A stretch of DNA of 28,645 nt from contig JBEKHI010000051.1 in the NCBI GenBank assembly GCA_050012355.1, forward strand, positions 1 through 28,645. Direction: 5' to 3'. Source of the stretch: JBEKHI01 sp050012355. Lineage in GTDB: Bacteria; Actinomycetota; Actinomycetes; Streptosporangiales; Streptosporangiaceae. A program made the translations under genes and the position numbers. The notes under the pieces were generated by a model, which saw nothing but the letters and a program-made list of their open reading frames with translations, made no database searches and was not told the DNA's origin. Position 1 is the first letter of the stretch. Each line of letters starts with the position of its first letter. Of this stretch, positions 16,185 through 24,764 are shown in pieces.

Positions 16185-17519
16185 GTGGCACCCAGGACGC
16201 TCTTCGCGAAGGTGTGGGAGCCGCACGTCGTCGACCGTCTCGCCGACGGGCCTGACGTGCTAGCGATCGATCTGCACCTGATACATGAAGTCACATCACT
16301 GCGTGCTTTCGAATTGCTGTCCGAGCGTGGTCTGATCACCCGGCACCCGGAACGCACGCTCGGTGTCGCCGACCACATCGTCCCGATCACCGGCGAGTGG
16401 ACCCCACGGGGCCGGGACTGGGCGGACACGCTCGCGCGGAACTGCGCCGAGCATGGCATCCCGCATCTGGGGTACGGCGCCGCCAAGCAGGGCATCGTGC
16501 ACGTCGTCGGGCCTGAGCTGGGGCTTACCCGTCCCGGTATGACGATCGCGTGCGGCGACAGCCATACCTCGACCCACGGGGCGCTCGGCGCGGTCGCGTT
16601 CGGCATCGGGACCACCCAGGTCGCGCACGTCCTGGCGACGCAGTCGCTGCTCATCAACCGGCCGAAGACGATGCAGATCCGCGTCGACGGCGTCCTACGG
16701 CCAGGCGTGGCCAGCAAGGACATCGCGCTCGCGCTGCTGGCGCGGTACGGCAACCTCGCCGCCGTCGGCCACGCGGTGGAGTACCGGGGCAGCGCGATCA
16801 GCGCCCTGTCCGCCGAGGCGCGGATGACGCTCTGCAACATGGGCATCGAGCTGGGCGCGCGGATGGCGATGGTCGCGCCGGACGAGGTGACCGCCGCATA
16901 CCTGGGCACGACTCCCGACCCCAGCCTGCGCACCGACGACGGCGCCGACTTCGACGCGGACCTGACCCTGGACGCCGCCGGTGTCGCGCCGTACGTCACC
17001 TGGGGCACGACTCCCGCCCAGGCGGTGCCGCTCGGCGCCCGGGTGCCGGCCCCCGCCGACGGTGACGAGTCGACGCAGCGAGCTCTGGCGTACACCGGCC
17101 TGGTCCCCGGAACTCCGCTGGCGGACGTCACGATCGACGCGGCCTTCATCGGATCCTGTACCAACGGCCGGATCGAGGATCTCCGGGCCGCCGCCGAGGT
17201 GCTGCGCGGTCGGCATGTCGCGCCGGGAGTGCGCGCGATCGCGGCACCCGGATCGATGAGCGTGAAGGCGAAGGCCGAGGCCGAGGGGCTGGACGAGGTA
17301 TTCCGTTCCGCCGGGTTCGGCTGGGGGACCGCGGGGTGCTCGCTGTGCATCGCCGCGAACGGTGACGTGATCCCGGCGGGCGGGCGGTGCGCGTCGACGA
17401 CCAACCGGAACTTCGAGGGCCGGCAGGGAACCGGGTCGCGGACCCACTTGATGTCGCCCGCCAGCGTCGCGGCCAGCGCGGTCGCGGGCCGGCTGATCTC
17501 GGCGGAGGAGCTGTCATGA
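16185..17519 (+). CDS. LeuC/aconitase-family dehydratase large subunit
   Basis: A 444-aa iron-sulfur hydro-lyase of the isopropylmalate dehydratase (LeuC) type. The cluster cysteines are C325 (GSCTNGR), C385 and C388 (GCSLC); IDLHLIHEVTS, GDSHTSTHGA and NRNFEGRQG are family blocks. It is about 20 residues shorter than typical LeuC. With the next gene it should form a two-subunit enzyme that adds or moves water on a dicarboxylic or tricarboxylic acid. The company of an importer, IclR regulator and catabolic enzymes, with no leuA or leuB, suggests a catabolic hydratase and not leucine synthesis. The GTG start gives the standard MAPRTLFAKVW N-terminus; AGGTGG lies 6 nt before. Confidence 0.88.
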   Translation: MAPRTLFAKVWEPHVVDRLADGPDVLAIDLHLIHEVTSLRAFELLSERGLITRHPERTLGVADHIVPITGEWTPRGRDWADTLARNCAEHGIPHLGYGAAKQGIVHVVGPELGLTRPGMTIACGDSHTSTHGALGAVAFGIGTTQVAHVLATQSLLINRPKTMQIRVDGVLRPGVASKDIALALLARYGNLAAVGHAVEYRGSAISALSAEARMTLCNMGIELGARMAMVAPDEVTAAYLGTTPDPSLRTDDGADFDADLTLDAAGVAPYVTWGTTPAQAVPLGARVPAPADGDESTQRALAYTGLVPGTPLADVTIDAAFIGSCTNGRIEDLRAAAEVLRGRHVAPGVRAIAAPGSMSVKAKAEAEGLDEVFRSAGFGWGTAGCSLCIAANGDVIPAGGRCASTTNRNFEGRQGTGSRTHLMSPASVAASAVAGRLISAEELS

Positions 17520-18082
17520 TCATCAGCGGAGTGGCCGTGCCGTTCGGCTATTCGAGCGTGGACACGGACGCCATGTTTCCGGTCAGCGGCGAGTCGGCCG
17601 CGGCCGAGCGTGGCTGGGGAGCGGCACTGTTCTACCGATGGCGGGCTGACCCGTCGTTCATCCTCAACGATCCCGTCTACTCCGGTGCGACGATCCTCGT
17701 CGCGGATTCCGATTTCGGGATCGGCTCGTCACGGGAGACCGCGGTATGGGCGCTGGCGGGAGCCGGTTTCCGCGCGGTACTGGCGCCCAGCTTCGGTGAC
17801 ATCTTCCGGTCCAACTGCGTCCGCAATGGCGTGCTAACCGCGGTGATCGATCCGGGAGCGCGACAGCGCGTGCATGACTACCTGGTCGCTCATCCAGGGG
17901 CGCAGCTGACGATCGACGTCGCTGGTTCCATGGTGGAACCGGTCGGCGAGCCCGTCCGGATCGATGGTTTCGCCCGGCGAGTGCTCCTCGATGGCATCGA
18001 TGAGTTCTCGCTGCTCCTCACGCTGGCCGACCGGACCGACGCGGCGCTCGGGCCCGCCCCGGACACCAGGAGCGTCGTGTGA
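17516..18082 (+). CDS. LeuD-like dehydratase small subunit
   Basis: A 188-aa swivel-domain subunit that partners the preceding LeuC-like protein. Typical features are VPFGYSSVDTDAMFP near the N-terminus, FGIGSSRETAVWAL (68-81), and PSFGDIFRSNCVRNGVL. Length is normal for LeuD. The ATG overlaps the upstream TGA (ATGA) with GGAGGAG 5 nt before it, so expression should be coupled and near equimolar. Substrate is decided by the pair and is not clear from sequence. Confidence 0.88.
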   Translation: MIISGVAVPFGYSSVDTDAMFPVSGESAAAERGWGAALFYRWRADPSFILNDPVYSGATILVADSDFGIGSSRETAVWALAGAGFRAVLAPSFGDIFRSNCVRNGVLTAVIDPGARQRVHDYLVAHPGAQLTIDVAGSMVEPVGEPVRIDGFARRVLLDGIDEFSLLLTLADRTDAALGPAPDTRSVV

Positions 18083-18840
18083 TCACGGTCAGCGAGCTGA
18101 ACCACGGCTACGCGGGCAAGCCGGTGCTCCAGGACATCGACCTGACGGTCGCTGACGGGGAGTTCCTCGCGGTCGTTGGCCCCAGCGGATGCGGCAAGAC
18201 CACGCTGCTGAATATCCTCGCCGGGCTCGAACCCATCCAGCACGGCCAGGTGAGCGTCGACGATCAGCCGCCGCGGGCAGGCCGGCGCGACGTCGGCTAC
18301 ATGCTCGCTCGCGACTGCCTGCTTCCCTGGCGGCGCGCGCTGGAGAACGCGGGCCTCGCGCTCGAGTTGCAGGGCGTCGACGCTCAGCAGCGACGGCAGC
18401 GGGCACGGGACGCGCTGGCCGCGCTGGGGCTCGCGCACGCCGATCAGCTGTACCCCGCCCAGCTGTCACACGGGATGCGGCAGCGGGTCGCGCTCGCCCG
18501 GGTCTTCGCGGCCGCACCGGACGTGATCTTGCTGGACGAGCCGTTCTCCGCGCTCGACCCGCAGAACCGGGTGCTCGTCCAGGACGCGTTCCTCGGAGTC
18601 TGGGAGAAGCAGCGTGGCACGGTCATGCTGATCACCCATGATCTCGCCGAGGCCATCTGCCTGGCGGACCGGGTGGTGGTGATGTCGGCGTCCCCGGGCC
18701 GGATCAAAAAGGTCTACGACGTGCCGCTCGCCCGCCCGCGGTCGGCGGCCGACCTGCGCGGGATGCCGGAGTTCCACCAGCTGTACGAGGCCATGTGGGC
18801 CGACCTGCGCGGGGAGGTGGAGCGTGCGGCTCAGGTATAA
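18079..18840 (+). CDS. ABC transporter ATPase, NitT/TauT (SsuB/TauB) type
   Basis: A 253-aa cytoplasmic ATPase energising import with the two following genes. Walker A GPSGCGKTT (34-42), signature LSHGMRQR (129-136; usual LSGGM) and Walker B VILLDEPFSALD (149-160) are intact, with a switch His in LITHDLAEA. The Q-loop position, normally Gln in FQ...LLPW, reads MLARDCLLPW, so the Gln is replaced by Ala (A77). The GTG start overlaps the LeuD stop (GTGA). Family importers usually carry nitrate, sulfonates, taurine, pyrimidine precursors or aromatic/organic acids. Confidence 0.9.
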   Translation: MITVSELNHGYAGKPVLQDIDLTVADGEFLAVVGPSGCGKTTLLNILAGLEPIQHGQVSVDDQPPRAGRRDVGYMLARDCLLPWRRALENAGLALELQGVDAQQRRQRARDALAALGLAHADQLYPAQLSHGMRQRVALARVFAAAPDVILLDEPFSALDPQNRVLVQDAFLGVWEKQRGTVMLITHDLAEAICLADRVVVMSASPGRIKKVYDVPLARPRSAADLRGMPEFHQLYEAMWADLRGEVERAAQV

Positions 18841-19600
18841 GGTCCTCGGGATCCAGCTCGCGGTCGTCGTGGTCCTCGTCGCGCTATGGCAGATCCTGTC
18901 GGTGACCGGCACGTTGCCCGACATCTATGTGTCGCGGCCCAGCGAGATCGTCGTGGCGCTGGGGGACGGGTTCCGTAACGGCTCGCTCACCTCGGCGCTC
19001 GGCGACACCCTGCTGGAAACCGTCATCGGCTTCGTGATCGCGTCGGTCGCGGGGATACTCACGGGCTTCGTGCTCTATGAGAGCCCGCTGCTCGAACGGG
19101 TGTGCCGGCCGTTCCTGACGGCCGCCAACAACATGCCCCGCCTGGCGCTGACCTCGTTGTTCGTGCTGTGGCTGGGCGTCGGCACCTGGGCGCACGTCGC
19201 GCTGATCGTGACGATGGTGTTCTTCGTCGTCCTGCTCAACACCTATGCCGGACTGTCCGGCTGCGACCGGGACTACCTGCTCCTGGCCAAGGTCCTGGGC
19301 GCCAGCCGGCCCAAGCGATTTGTCACCTTCCTCTTCCCGCAGGCGATCCCTGCGATCTTCGCCGGGCTACAGCTCGGCCTCACCTACGCGTTCATGGGCG
19401 CGGTCATCGGCGAGATCATCACCGGTGGCTCCGGGCTCGGGGCGCTCATCTCTACCTACGCATCCACCTACGACTCCGCCGGAGTCTTCGCGGACCTCGC
19501 GGTCATGGCGATCGTCGCCACCGTGCTGTCCGCTCTTATCAAGGCCATTGAATCCCGGCTGCTCGGCTGGCGTCGCCACGAGCTGCGCGGATTGGAGTAA
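18824..19600 (+). CDS. ABC transporter permease, NitT/TauT type
   Basis: A 258-aa inner-membrane permease with about six helices, the first at residues 9-26. The EAA-like coupling loop is AKVLGASRPKRFVTFLFPQA (155-174), which should dock the ATPase above. The GTG start lies 17 nt inside the ATPase gene with GGGAGGTGGAG before it. One permease gene is present, so the transporter is probably a homodimer in the membrane. Confidence 0.9.
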   Translation: MRLRYKVLGIQLAVVVVLVALWQILSVTGTLPDIYVSRPSEIVVALGDGFRNGSLTSALGDTLLETVIGFVIASVAGILTGFVLYESPLLERVCRPFLTAANNMPRLALTSLFVLWLGVGTWAHVALIVTMVFFVVLLNTYAGLSGCDRDYLLLAKVLGASRPKRFVTFLFPQAIPAIFAGLQLGLTYAFMGAVIGEIITGGSGLGALISTYASTYDSAGVFADLAVMAIVATVLSALIKAIESRLLGWRRHELRGLE

Positions 19601-19603
19601 CTC

Positions 19604-20641
19604 ATGCGAAGAATTCTTACCGCCGCGGCGGTAGCACTGACCATTGCCCTGGCGGCGTGCAGTTCGTCGTCGCCCAGCACCAGCACCGGCTCCTCGGCTT
19701 CCAAGGACGCTCCGGTCAGCGTGCGGCTCATCAACTACCCGGGAAGCGACGCGAGCTGGCTGGCCTACATCGCCCAGCAAGAGGGCTTCTTCAAGAAGAA
19801 CAACCTCAACGTGACCCTGGTGTCGCTGCAGGCCGGGCCGCAGGCCATGGCGGCACTGGCCGGCGGCTCGGTCGATGTCGCCATCCTCGACACCGACAAC
19901 ATGGCACCGCTGCTGTCGAAAGGCCAGAAGTACACGCTGCTGGTCAACGCGGTGACGAACTTCTGGGCGCTCGTCGGCAACAAGTCCATGGCGGGCAAGT
20001 CGCTGTCGCAGGTCATGAGCGAGCTTAAGGGCCAGTCGGTCGCGGCGCCCTCGGTCGGCGGCACCGGCGGCCGCCAGCTTCAGGCGATGGCCAGTGCCTA
20101 CGGGCTGCCAGCCAATTCGGTCTCGCTCGTCGCCGACCCGACCAACGCCTCGCTCACCGCGGGCCGCGTGCAGGCGGCGATCACCGACACGATCGGAGCC
20201 TGCCGCCTCACCTCGCTCGGCTACCCCGAGATCATGAACTTCGTCAACCCGCCGGACGCCGCGTCGTCCTATCCGGCCGGCGTGCAGTCGCTGATCGGAC
20301 TGCCCGGCCTCGGCTACTGGGCGAAGTCGTCCTGGGCGTCCGCGAACCCGACCGGTGTGACCCGGTTCCAGCAGGCCATCGAGCAGGCCATCGCCTGGGC
20401 ACAGAGCCCGGGTAACACGACCGCCGAGGTCAGCCTGCTCCGGCAGAGCCCGTTCAACCTGGCGACGCTGAGCGACAGCCAGTGGGCGACCTGCGTGTCG
20501 AAGGTGACGGCGGCGTTCAACGCGTCCTACCCCGCCTCGGCCGCGAAGATCTGGGCGGACTTCGTCACTAAGCAGGGCGTCATTACCGGGACGCTGCCGT
20601 CATCCAGCCAATGGCTGGCGACGGGGATCCCGCAAGGCTGA
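19604..20641 (+). CDS. substrate-binding lipoprotein of NitT/TauT ABC importer
   Basis: A 345-aa extracytoplasmic binding protein. A lipoprotein signal MRRILTAAAVALTIALAACS with lipobox LAAC (C19) precedes a Ser/Thr-rich linker and an NMT1/TauA-like fold (ASWLAYIAQQEGFFKKNNLN; GGSVDVAILDTDNMAPLL). It delivers the substrate to the permease encoded 4 bp upstream. Which ligand it binds is not visible in the sequence; it is the best single handle on the operon's substrate. Confidence 0.88.
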   Translation: MRRILTAAAVALTIALAACSSSSPSTSTGSSASKDAPVSVRLINYPGSDASWLAYIAQQEGFFKKNNLNVTLVSLQAGPQAMAALAGGSVDVAILDTDNMAPLLSKGQKYTLLVNAVTNFWALVGNKSMAGKSLSQVMSELKGQSVAAPSVGGTGGRQLQAMASAYGLPANSVSLVADPTNASLTAGRVQAAITDTIGACRLTSLGYPEIMNFVNPPDAASSYPAGVQSLIGLPGLGYWAKSSWASANPTGVTRFQQAIEQAIAWAQSPGNTTAEVSLLRQSPFNLATLSDSQWATCVSKVTAAFNASYPASAAKIWADFVTKQGVITGTLPSSSQWLATGIPQG

Positions 20642-20651
20642 CATTAGAGCC

Positions 20652-21410
20652 ATGACTGAATCCCCGACTCGTGTGCTGAGCAAGTTCCGCGCGGTGCTGG
20701 ACTGCTTCCTACCGGACAACCGGCCGATGACGCTCACCGAGGTGGCACACGCCACCGGGATGCCGCTGTCCACCACGCAACGGCTGCTCCGCAGCCTGGT
20801 GGCGGAGGAGTTCGTCGCCAAGACCGATGCCGGGTACGTGCTCGGCATCGGGCTGATCGGGTGGGCGTCGGCGGTCCGCCGCGGGCTGTCGGTCATCGAC
20901 GCGGCCCGGCCGGTGATGGAGGCGCTCCGCGACGACACCGGGGAGACCTCGACCCTGCTGGTACGCAATGGCCTGCAGCGGATCTGCGTCGCGGCGGTAC
21001 ACAGCCAGCATGTGATCTCACAGCGGGCCGAGCCGGGTGAGGTGGGGCCGCTGCAGGCTGGCTCGCCGAGCAAGATCTTGCTCGCGTGGGATCCGGAGAC
21101 GACGGCGGCGGTCCTGGAGCGTGGCCTGGCCAAGCTGACCGCGCAGACCATCACCGACCCCGGCGTGCTCACCGGCGAACTCGAGCAGGTCCGCGAGCGC
21201 GGGTACGCGCTCAGCATCGGCGAGAACGCCGAGGGAGTGGCCTCGGTGGGTGCCCCGGTGCGCGACTCCTCCAGCAAGGTGATCGCGGCGCTGTGCCTGG
21301 GCGGGCCGACCTCGCGGGTCACGGCGGACTGGCTGGAGGCACATCAGGAACTGGTCACCGAGGCGGCGCGTCAGGTCTCGCGCCGCCTCGGCTGGACGGA
21401 GAGGACTTAA
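20652..21410 (+). CDS. IclR family transcriptional regulator
   Basis: A 252-aa IclR-type regulator. An N-terminal winged helix-turn-helix (PMTLTEVAHATGMPLSTTQR, 25-44) is followed by the IclR effector domain (from about 75; QAGSPSKILLAWD and GVASVGAPVRDSS are typical). It lies in the middle of the operon, 10 bp after the binding-protein gene, so it would be autoregulated with it. The palindrome at 16147-16161 is the candidate target, and a pathway substrate or intermediate the likely effector. Repressor or activator mode is not known; the site's position favours repression. Confidence 0.9.
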   Translation: MTESPTRVLSKFRAVLDCFLPDNRPMTLTEVAHATGMPLSTTQRLLRSLVAEEFVAKTDAGYVLGIGLIGWASAVRRGLSVIDAARPVMEALRDDTGETSTLLVRNGLQRICVAAVHSQHVISQRAEPGEVGPLQAGSPSKILLAWDPETTAAVLERGLAKLTAQTITDPGVLTGELEQVRERGYALSIGENAEGVASVGAPVRDSSSKVIAALCLGGPTSRVTADWLEAHQELVTEAARQVSRRLGWTERT

Positions 21411-22297
21411 TGAAACTAGCGACGCGCCATCCGGGTGTCCCGGTGCTCGTGGTCGGGGACCGCGTCATCGATGTCGCCGACGCGCTGAAGATGGCGGGGT
21501 ACCCAGGCGAGGCACCGTCCACCGTTACGTCGGTACTGGAGCGGTGGCCGGAACTGGCCGGACCGCTGCGGGCGGCCGAACCGGTGACGGATCTCGCCGA
21601 GGTGCGCTTCCAGGCACCGGTCGGCGAGGGCCAGCTCATCGTGTGCTGCGGGTTCAACTATGCCGCGCACGAGGCCGAGGTGGGCGGATCGGCGGTCGGC
21701 GCGACTTGGTTCATCAAGAACGCCAACGCGGTCACCGCGCCCGGCGCGCCGATCCTCGTCCCGCCCGACAACGCGGAGACGATCGACTACGAGGGTGAGG
21801 TCGCGGTCGTGATCGGCCGTGACTGCCACCGGGTCGGTGTCGCGGACGCGTTGTCCTACGTCGGTGGATACACGCTGGTCAACGATGTGTCCGCCCGGTT
21901 GCTCTCGCCGCCGTCGGAGTCGTCGGACGACATCAAGCGGTCGGTCATCGATACCCACCTGGGCAAGCAGTATCCGACTTTTCTCCCGATCGGTCCGGTC
22001 GTGGTGACCGCCGACGAGATCGCGAATCCGGCGGAACTGACCTTCATTACCTCGGTCAACGACGCCGTGGTCCAGCGGGCGTTCCTGAGCGATATGCGCC
22101 TGTCGGTCGCCCAGCTGATCGCGTGGCTGTCCGGCGTGTTCGAGTTCCGTCCCGGCGACATCATCTGCACCGGCAGCCCGGCCGGAAGCGGTGTCTCCCA
22201 GGTACCGCCGCGGTTCCTGCGGGACGGGGACGTGGTCACGGTCGAGTCGCCGCACATCGGATCACTCCGCAACTCCGTAGTGAAGGAGCCGAAATGA
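21410..22297 (+). CDS. fumarylacetoacetate hydrolase (FAH) family enzyme
   Basis: A 295-aa FAH-superfamily protein. Predicted metal ligands are E128 and E130 in IDYEGEVAVVIGR and D159 in NDVSAR; ICTGSPAGSG and FLPIGPVV are also typical. The family hydrolyses or decarboxylates beta-diketo or 2-keto acids (acylpyruvases, ketopentenoate hydratases, oxaloacetate decarboxylases), so here it probably breaks or rearranges a C-C bond of a keto acid intermediate. The first 70 residues form the family's small N-terminal domain. The ATG overlaps the IclR stop as TAATG, with GGAGAGGA upstream. The exact reaction is open. Confidence 0.88.
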   Translation: MKLATRHPGVPVLVVGDRVIDVADALKMAGYPGEAPSTVTSVLERWPELAGPLRAAEPVTDLAEVRFQAPVGEGQLIVCCGFNYAAHEAEVGGSAVGATWFIKNANAVTAPGAPILVPPDNAETIDYEGEVAVVIGRDCHRVGVADALSYVGGYTLVNDVSARLLSPPSESSDDIKRSVIDTHLGKQYPTFLPIGPVVVTADEIANPAELTFITSVNDAVVQRAFLSDMRLSVAQLIAWLSGVFEFRPGDIICTGSPAGSGVSQVPPRFLRDGDVVTVESPHIGSLRNSVVKEPK

Positions 22298-23997
22298 AGC
22301 TGAAGGCGGGCCACGCGATCGTCGAGGCCCTGCGCGCCGAGGGTACGGAGGTCGTCTTCGGTCTTCCCGGCGGGCACATCCTCGGCGTGTACGACGGGCT
22401 CTTCGACAACCCGGACATCCGGCACGTGCTGGTGCGACACGAGCACACCGCCGCCGCCATGGCCGCCGGGTACGCCCAGCTCACCGGCCAGCCGGGGGTC
22501 TGCATCGCGACCGCCGGGCCGGGCGCCACCAACCTGCTCACCGCGGTCGCCGAAGCGTACGTGGGGGCGCTGCCGCTGGTCATACTCACCGGCAGGGCGA
22601 CCACGGCCACCGCCTACCGCGGCGCGGCCCAGGAGGTGTCCACCGAGAAGGTATTCGCCCCGGTCACCAAGTGGGCGGTGCGCGCTGACCGCGCCGACCT
22701 GCTGGTCGACCTGGTGCGGCGCGCGTTCGCGATCGCGCGCGGCGGCAAGCCAGGACCGGTGCTGATCGACATCCCCCGCGACCTGTTGATGGAGGACGTC
22801 GAGGTCACCGACTACGTGCCGTCCGTGTCCCGGCAGCGTATTGGCGGGCCCGCCGCGGCCGTGGAGCAGGCGGCTTCGTTGCTGTCGGCCGCCGACCGGC
22901 CGCTGATCGTCGCCGGGGGAGGAGCGGTCGCGTCCGGCGCGTTCGCCGAGGTAGCGGCGCTGGCCGAGGCGCTGCGCGCGCCGGTGCTGACCTCGATGTC
23001 GGGCCGCGGGATCATCCCGGACGATCACCCGCTGGCGGCCGGCGGCCTCGGCGCGCATCGCAACCCGCTGTCGAAACGGCTGCTGCCCGCGGCTGACGTG
23101 ATCATCGGGCTGGGAACGCGGTTCGAGGAAATGGAGACCAACTGGCGACCCGGGTACGTCCCGTCGCCGGACGCCCAGTACATCCAGGTCGATCTGGACG
23201 CGACCGAGCTAGGCCGGTCCATAACGGCGCGAGTTGGTGTCATCGGCGACGTGCGGACGGTCGTATCGCAGCTGCTGCGGGTGCTGCCTCCGGCCCCGGA
23301 GGACTGGGCGGACGATCCGCGGGTGCGCGAGGTGACCGAGGGCGTCGCCGCGATTGACGCCTCCGCCGACGAGTCGCTCGCGGACGACCGCGTGCCGCTG
23401 TCCCCGCTGCGGGTGATCCGCTCGGCTCGTAGGGTGTTCCCTCGCGATACGACGGTCGCCACCGACGTCGGGTGCCTATCCGAGCACATCGCCGGGTCGT
23501 TCCCGTACTTCCGGGTGTACGAGCCCCGGTCGTTCATCTCCCCGTCCAGCTTCTACGGGATGGGCTTCTGCACGTCCGCGGTGCTGTCCGCGCCGGTCGT
23601 GTACCCGGACCGGCCCGCGCTGTGCTTCTCGGGGGACGGGTCGTTCCAGATGGTGCTGCCGGTGCTGCCCGCCGCCGTGGAGAACAAGCTTCCGGTCACC
23701 TGGTGCGTGCTCGACGACGAGGCGCTCGGGTCGATCCGCGATCTGCAGGAGTACCGGTACGACGAGCGGTATCTGGCCACGTCGTTCGGCTATCAGCCGG
23801 ACCTGGCGGGCATCGCGACGGCGTGCGGCTGTTACGGGGAGACGGTCACCGCGCCCGGTTCGATCGCGGGGGCGCTGGAACGGGCGCTGGCCGCGAACCG
23901 CGCCGGACAGCCGGCGGTGCTCGACTTCAAGGTCGCACCGGACCGGATGGAGCAGTCGCGCGAGCACTTCATGCTGTACCGGGCCGGAGAGCACTGA
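22294..23997 (+). CDS. ThDP-dependent enzyme, acetolactate synthase-like
   Basis: A 567-aa thiamine-diphosphate enzyme with the three-domain layout of acetolactate synthase and 2-oxoacid decarboxylases. The catalytic Glu is E50 in VRHEHTAAAMAAGYA. The ThDP/metal motif starts at GDGSFQ (447-452), but the usual NN of its end is DD (LDDEALG, D474-D475), so a metal ligand is changed. No regulatory small-subunit gene is next to it, which argues against an amino-acid biosynthetic role. In this operon it likely decarboxylates or ligates a 2-oxo acid. The ATG overlaps the FAH stop (ATGA) with GAAGGAG before it. Confidence 0.88.
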   Translation: MKLKAGHAIVEALRAEGTEVVFGLPGGHILGVYDGLFDNPDIRHVLVRHEHTAAAMAAGYAQLTGQPGVCIATAGPGATNLLTAVAEAYVGALPLVILTGRATTATAYRGAAQEVSTEKVFAPVTKWAVRADRADLLVDLVRRAFAIARGGKPGPVLIDIPRDLLMEDVEVTDYVPSVSRQRIGGPAAAVEQAASLLSAADRPLIVAGGGAVASGAFAEVAALAEALRAPVLTSMSGRGIIPDDHPLAAGGLGAHRNPLSKRLLPAADVIIGLGTRFEEMETNWRPGYVPSPDAQYIQVDLDATELGRSITARVGVIGDVRTVVSQLLRVLPPAPEDWADDPRVREVTEGVAAIDASADESLADDRVPLSPLRVIRSARRVFPRDTTVATDVGCLSEHIAGSFPYFRVYEPRSFISPSSFYGMGFCTSAVLSAPVVYPDRPALCFSGDGSFQMVLPVLPAAVENKLPVTWCVLDDEALGSIRDLQEYRYDERYLATSFGYQPDLAGIATACGCYGETVTAPGSIAGALERALAANRAGQPAVLDFKVAPDRMEQSREHFMLYRAGEH

Positions 23998-24764
23998 TGG
24001 GCGGGCTCAGCGGGAAAGTAGTGCTGCTATCCGGCACCGGACGTGGCATGGGCCGCGTCGCCGCGCACCGGTTCGCGGCGGCGGGGGCGACCGTCGTCGG
24101 CGGCGACATCGACGAGGCCGCCGCGCTGGACACGCTCCGGTCGGTCGGGTCAGGCTGGGCGAGTGGGCTGGACGTGACCTCTCCGGACTCGGTGGATGCC
24201 TGGGTGGCCGGGTGCGTGGAGCGGTTCGGCCGGATCGACGTGCTGTACAACAACGCGGGCGCGGTGCGGTTCGCTACTCTCGTCGACCAGCCGTTCGCCG
24301 ACTGGCGGTTCACGCTCGCGGCCGAACTGGACTCGGTGTTCCTGGTCACCCGGGCCGCGTGGCCGCAGCTGGCTGCCTCCCACGGGGTCATACTCAACGT
24401 CGGATCCGTCGCGGGCATCGCGGGATCGATGGCCGTCGGACGGGTCGCGCATTCGGCGTCCAAAGGCGGTGTCATCGCCGTGACCCACCAGCTCGCCGCC
24501 GAGGGCGGCCCGCTCGGGATCCGTGCCAACTCGATTAGCCCGGGGATGATCGAGACTCCAGGAACGGCTGAATCGCTGCTGCGGCCCGGGCACCCGATGA
24601 CCGGGATCGCGTCGCATATTCCGCTCGGCCGGCTTGGCACCGCCGACGAGGTGGTGAACGTGGCGATCTTCCTGGCCTCCGACGCCGCCTCCTACGTGAC
24701 CGGCGCTAACATCCTCGTCGACGGCGGCTGGTCGTCCGTGCTGAACGCGCCGGTGGCGTCATGA
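23997..24764 (+). CDS. short-chain dehydrogenase with atypical catalytic residues
   Basis: A 255-aa SDR fold protein. Cofactor motif SGTGRGMG (12-19), NNAG (85-88) and the catalytic Ser S137 in NVGSVAG are present. The YxxxK motif reads HSASK, so the Tyr is His (H152; codon CAT) while K156 is kept, and the tetrad Asn position reads Glu (E110 in AAELDS). Such sequences may form an SDR subgroup with altered chemistry or no oxidoreductase activity. It starts as TGATG on the ThDP enzyme stop. It is followed by a second, canonical SDR, so the two may have split roles. Confidence 0.85.
   Translation: MGGLSGKVVLLSGTGRGMGRVAAHRFAAAGATVVGGDIDEAAALDTLRSVGSGWASGLDVTSPDSVDAWVAGCVERFGRIDVLYNNAGAVRFATLVDQPFADWRFTLAAELDSVFLVTRAAWPQLAASHGVILNVGSVAGIAGSMAVGRVAHSASKGGVIAVTHQLAAEGGPLGIRANSISPGMIETPGTAESLLRPGHPMTGIASHIPLGRLGTADEVVNVAIFLASDAASYVTGANILVDGGWSSVLNAPVAS

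Noticed and set aside
16082..17404. 440-codon minus-strand frame opposite the LeuC-like gene
   Set aside because: Ser/Arg/Pro-rich shadow of a clear aconitase-family gene; no family motif of its own.
16185..18082. Assigning the LeuCD-like pair as leucine biosynthesis leuC/leuD
   Set aside because: No leuA or leuB nearby; the operon has a transporter, IclR regulator and catabolic enzymes, so a biosynthetic name is not supported.
21856..23058. 400-codon minus-strand frame
   Set aside because: Shadow of the FAH and ThDP enzyme genes.
22294..23997. Naming the ThDP enzyme as ilvB
   Set aside because: No small subunit gene, and the metal motif differs (DD for NN).
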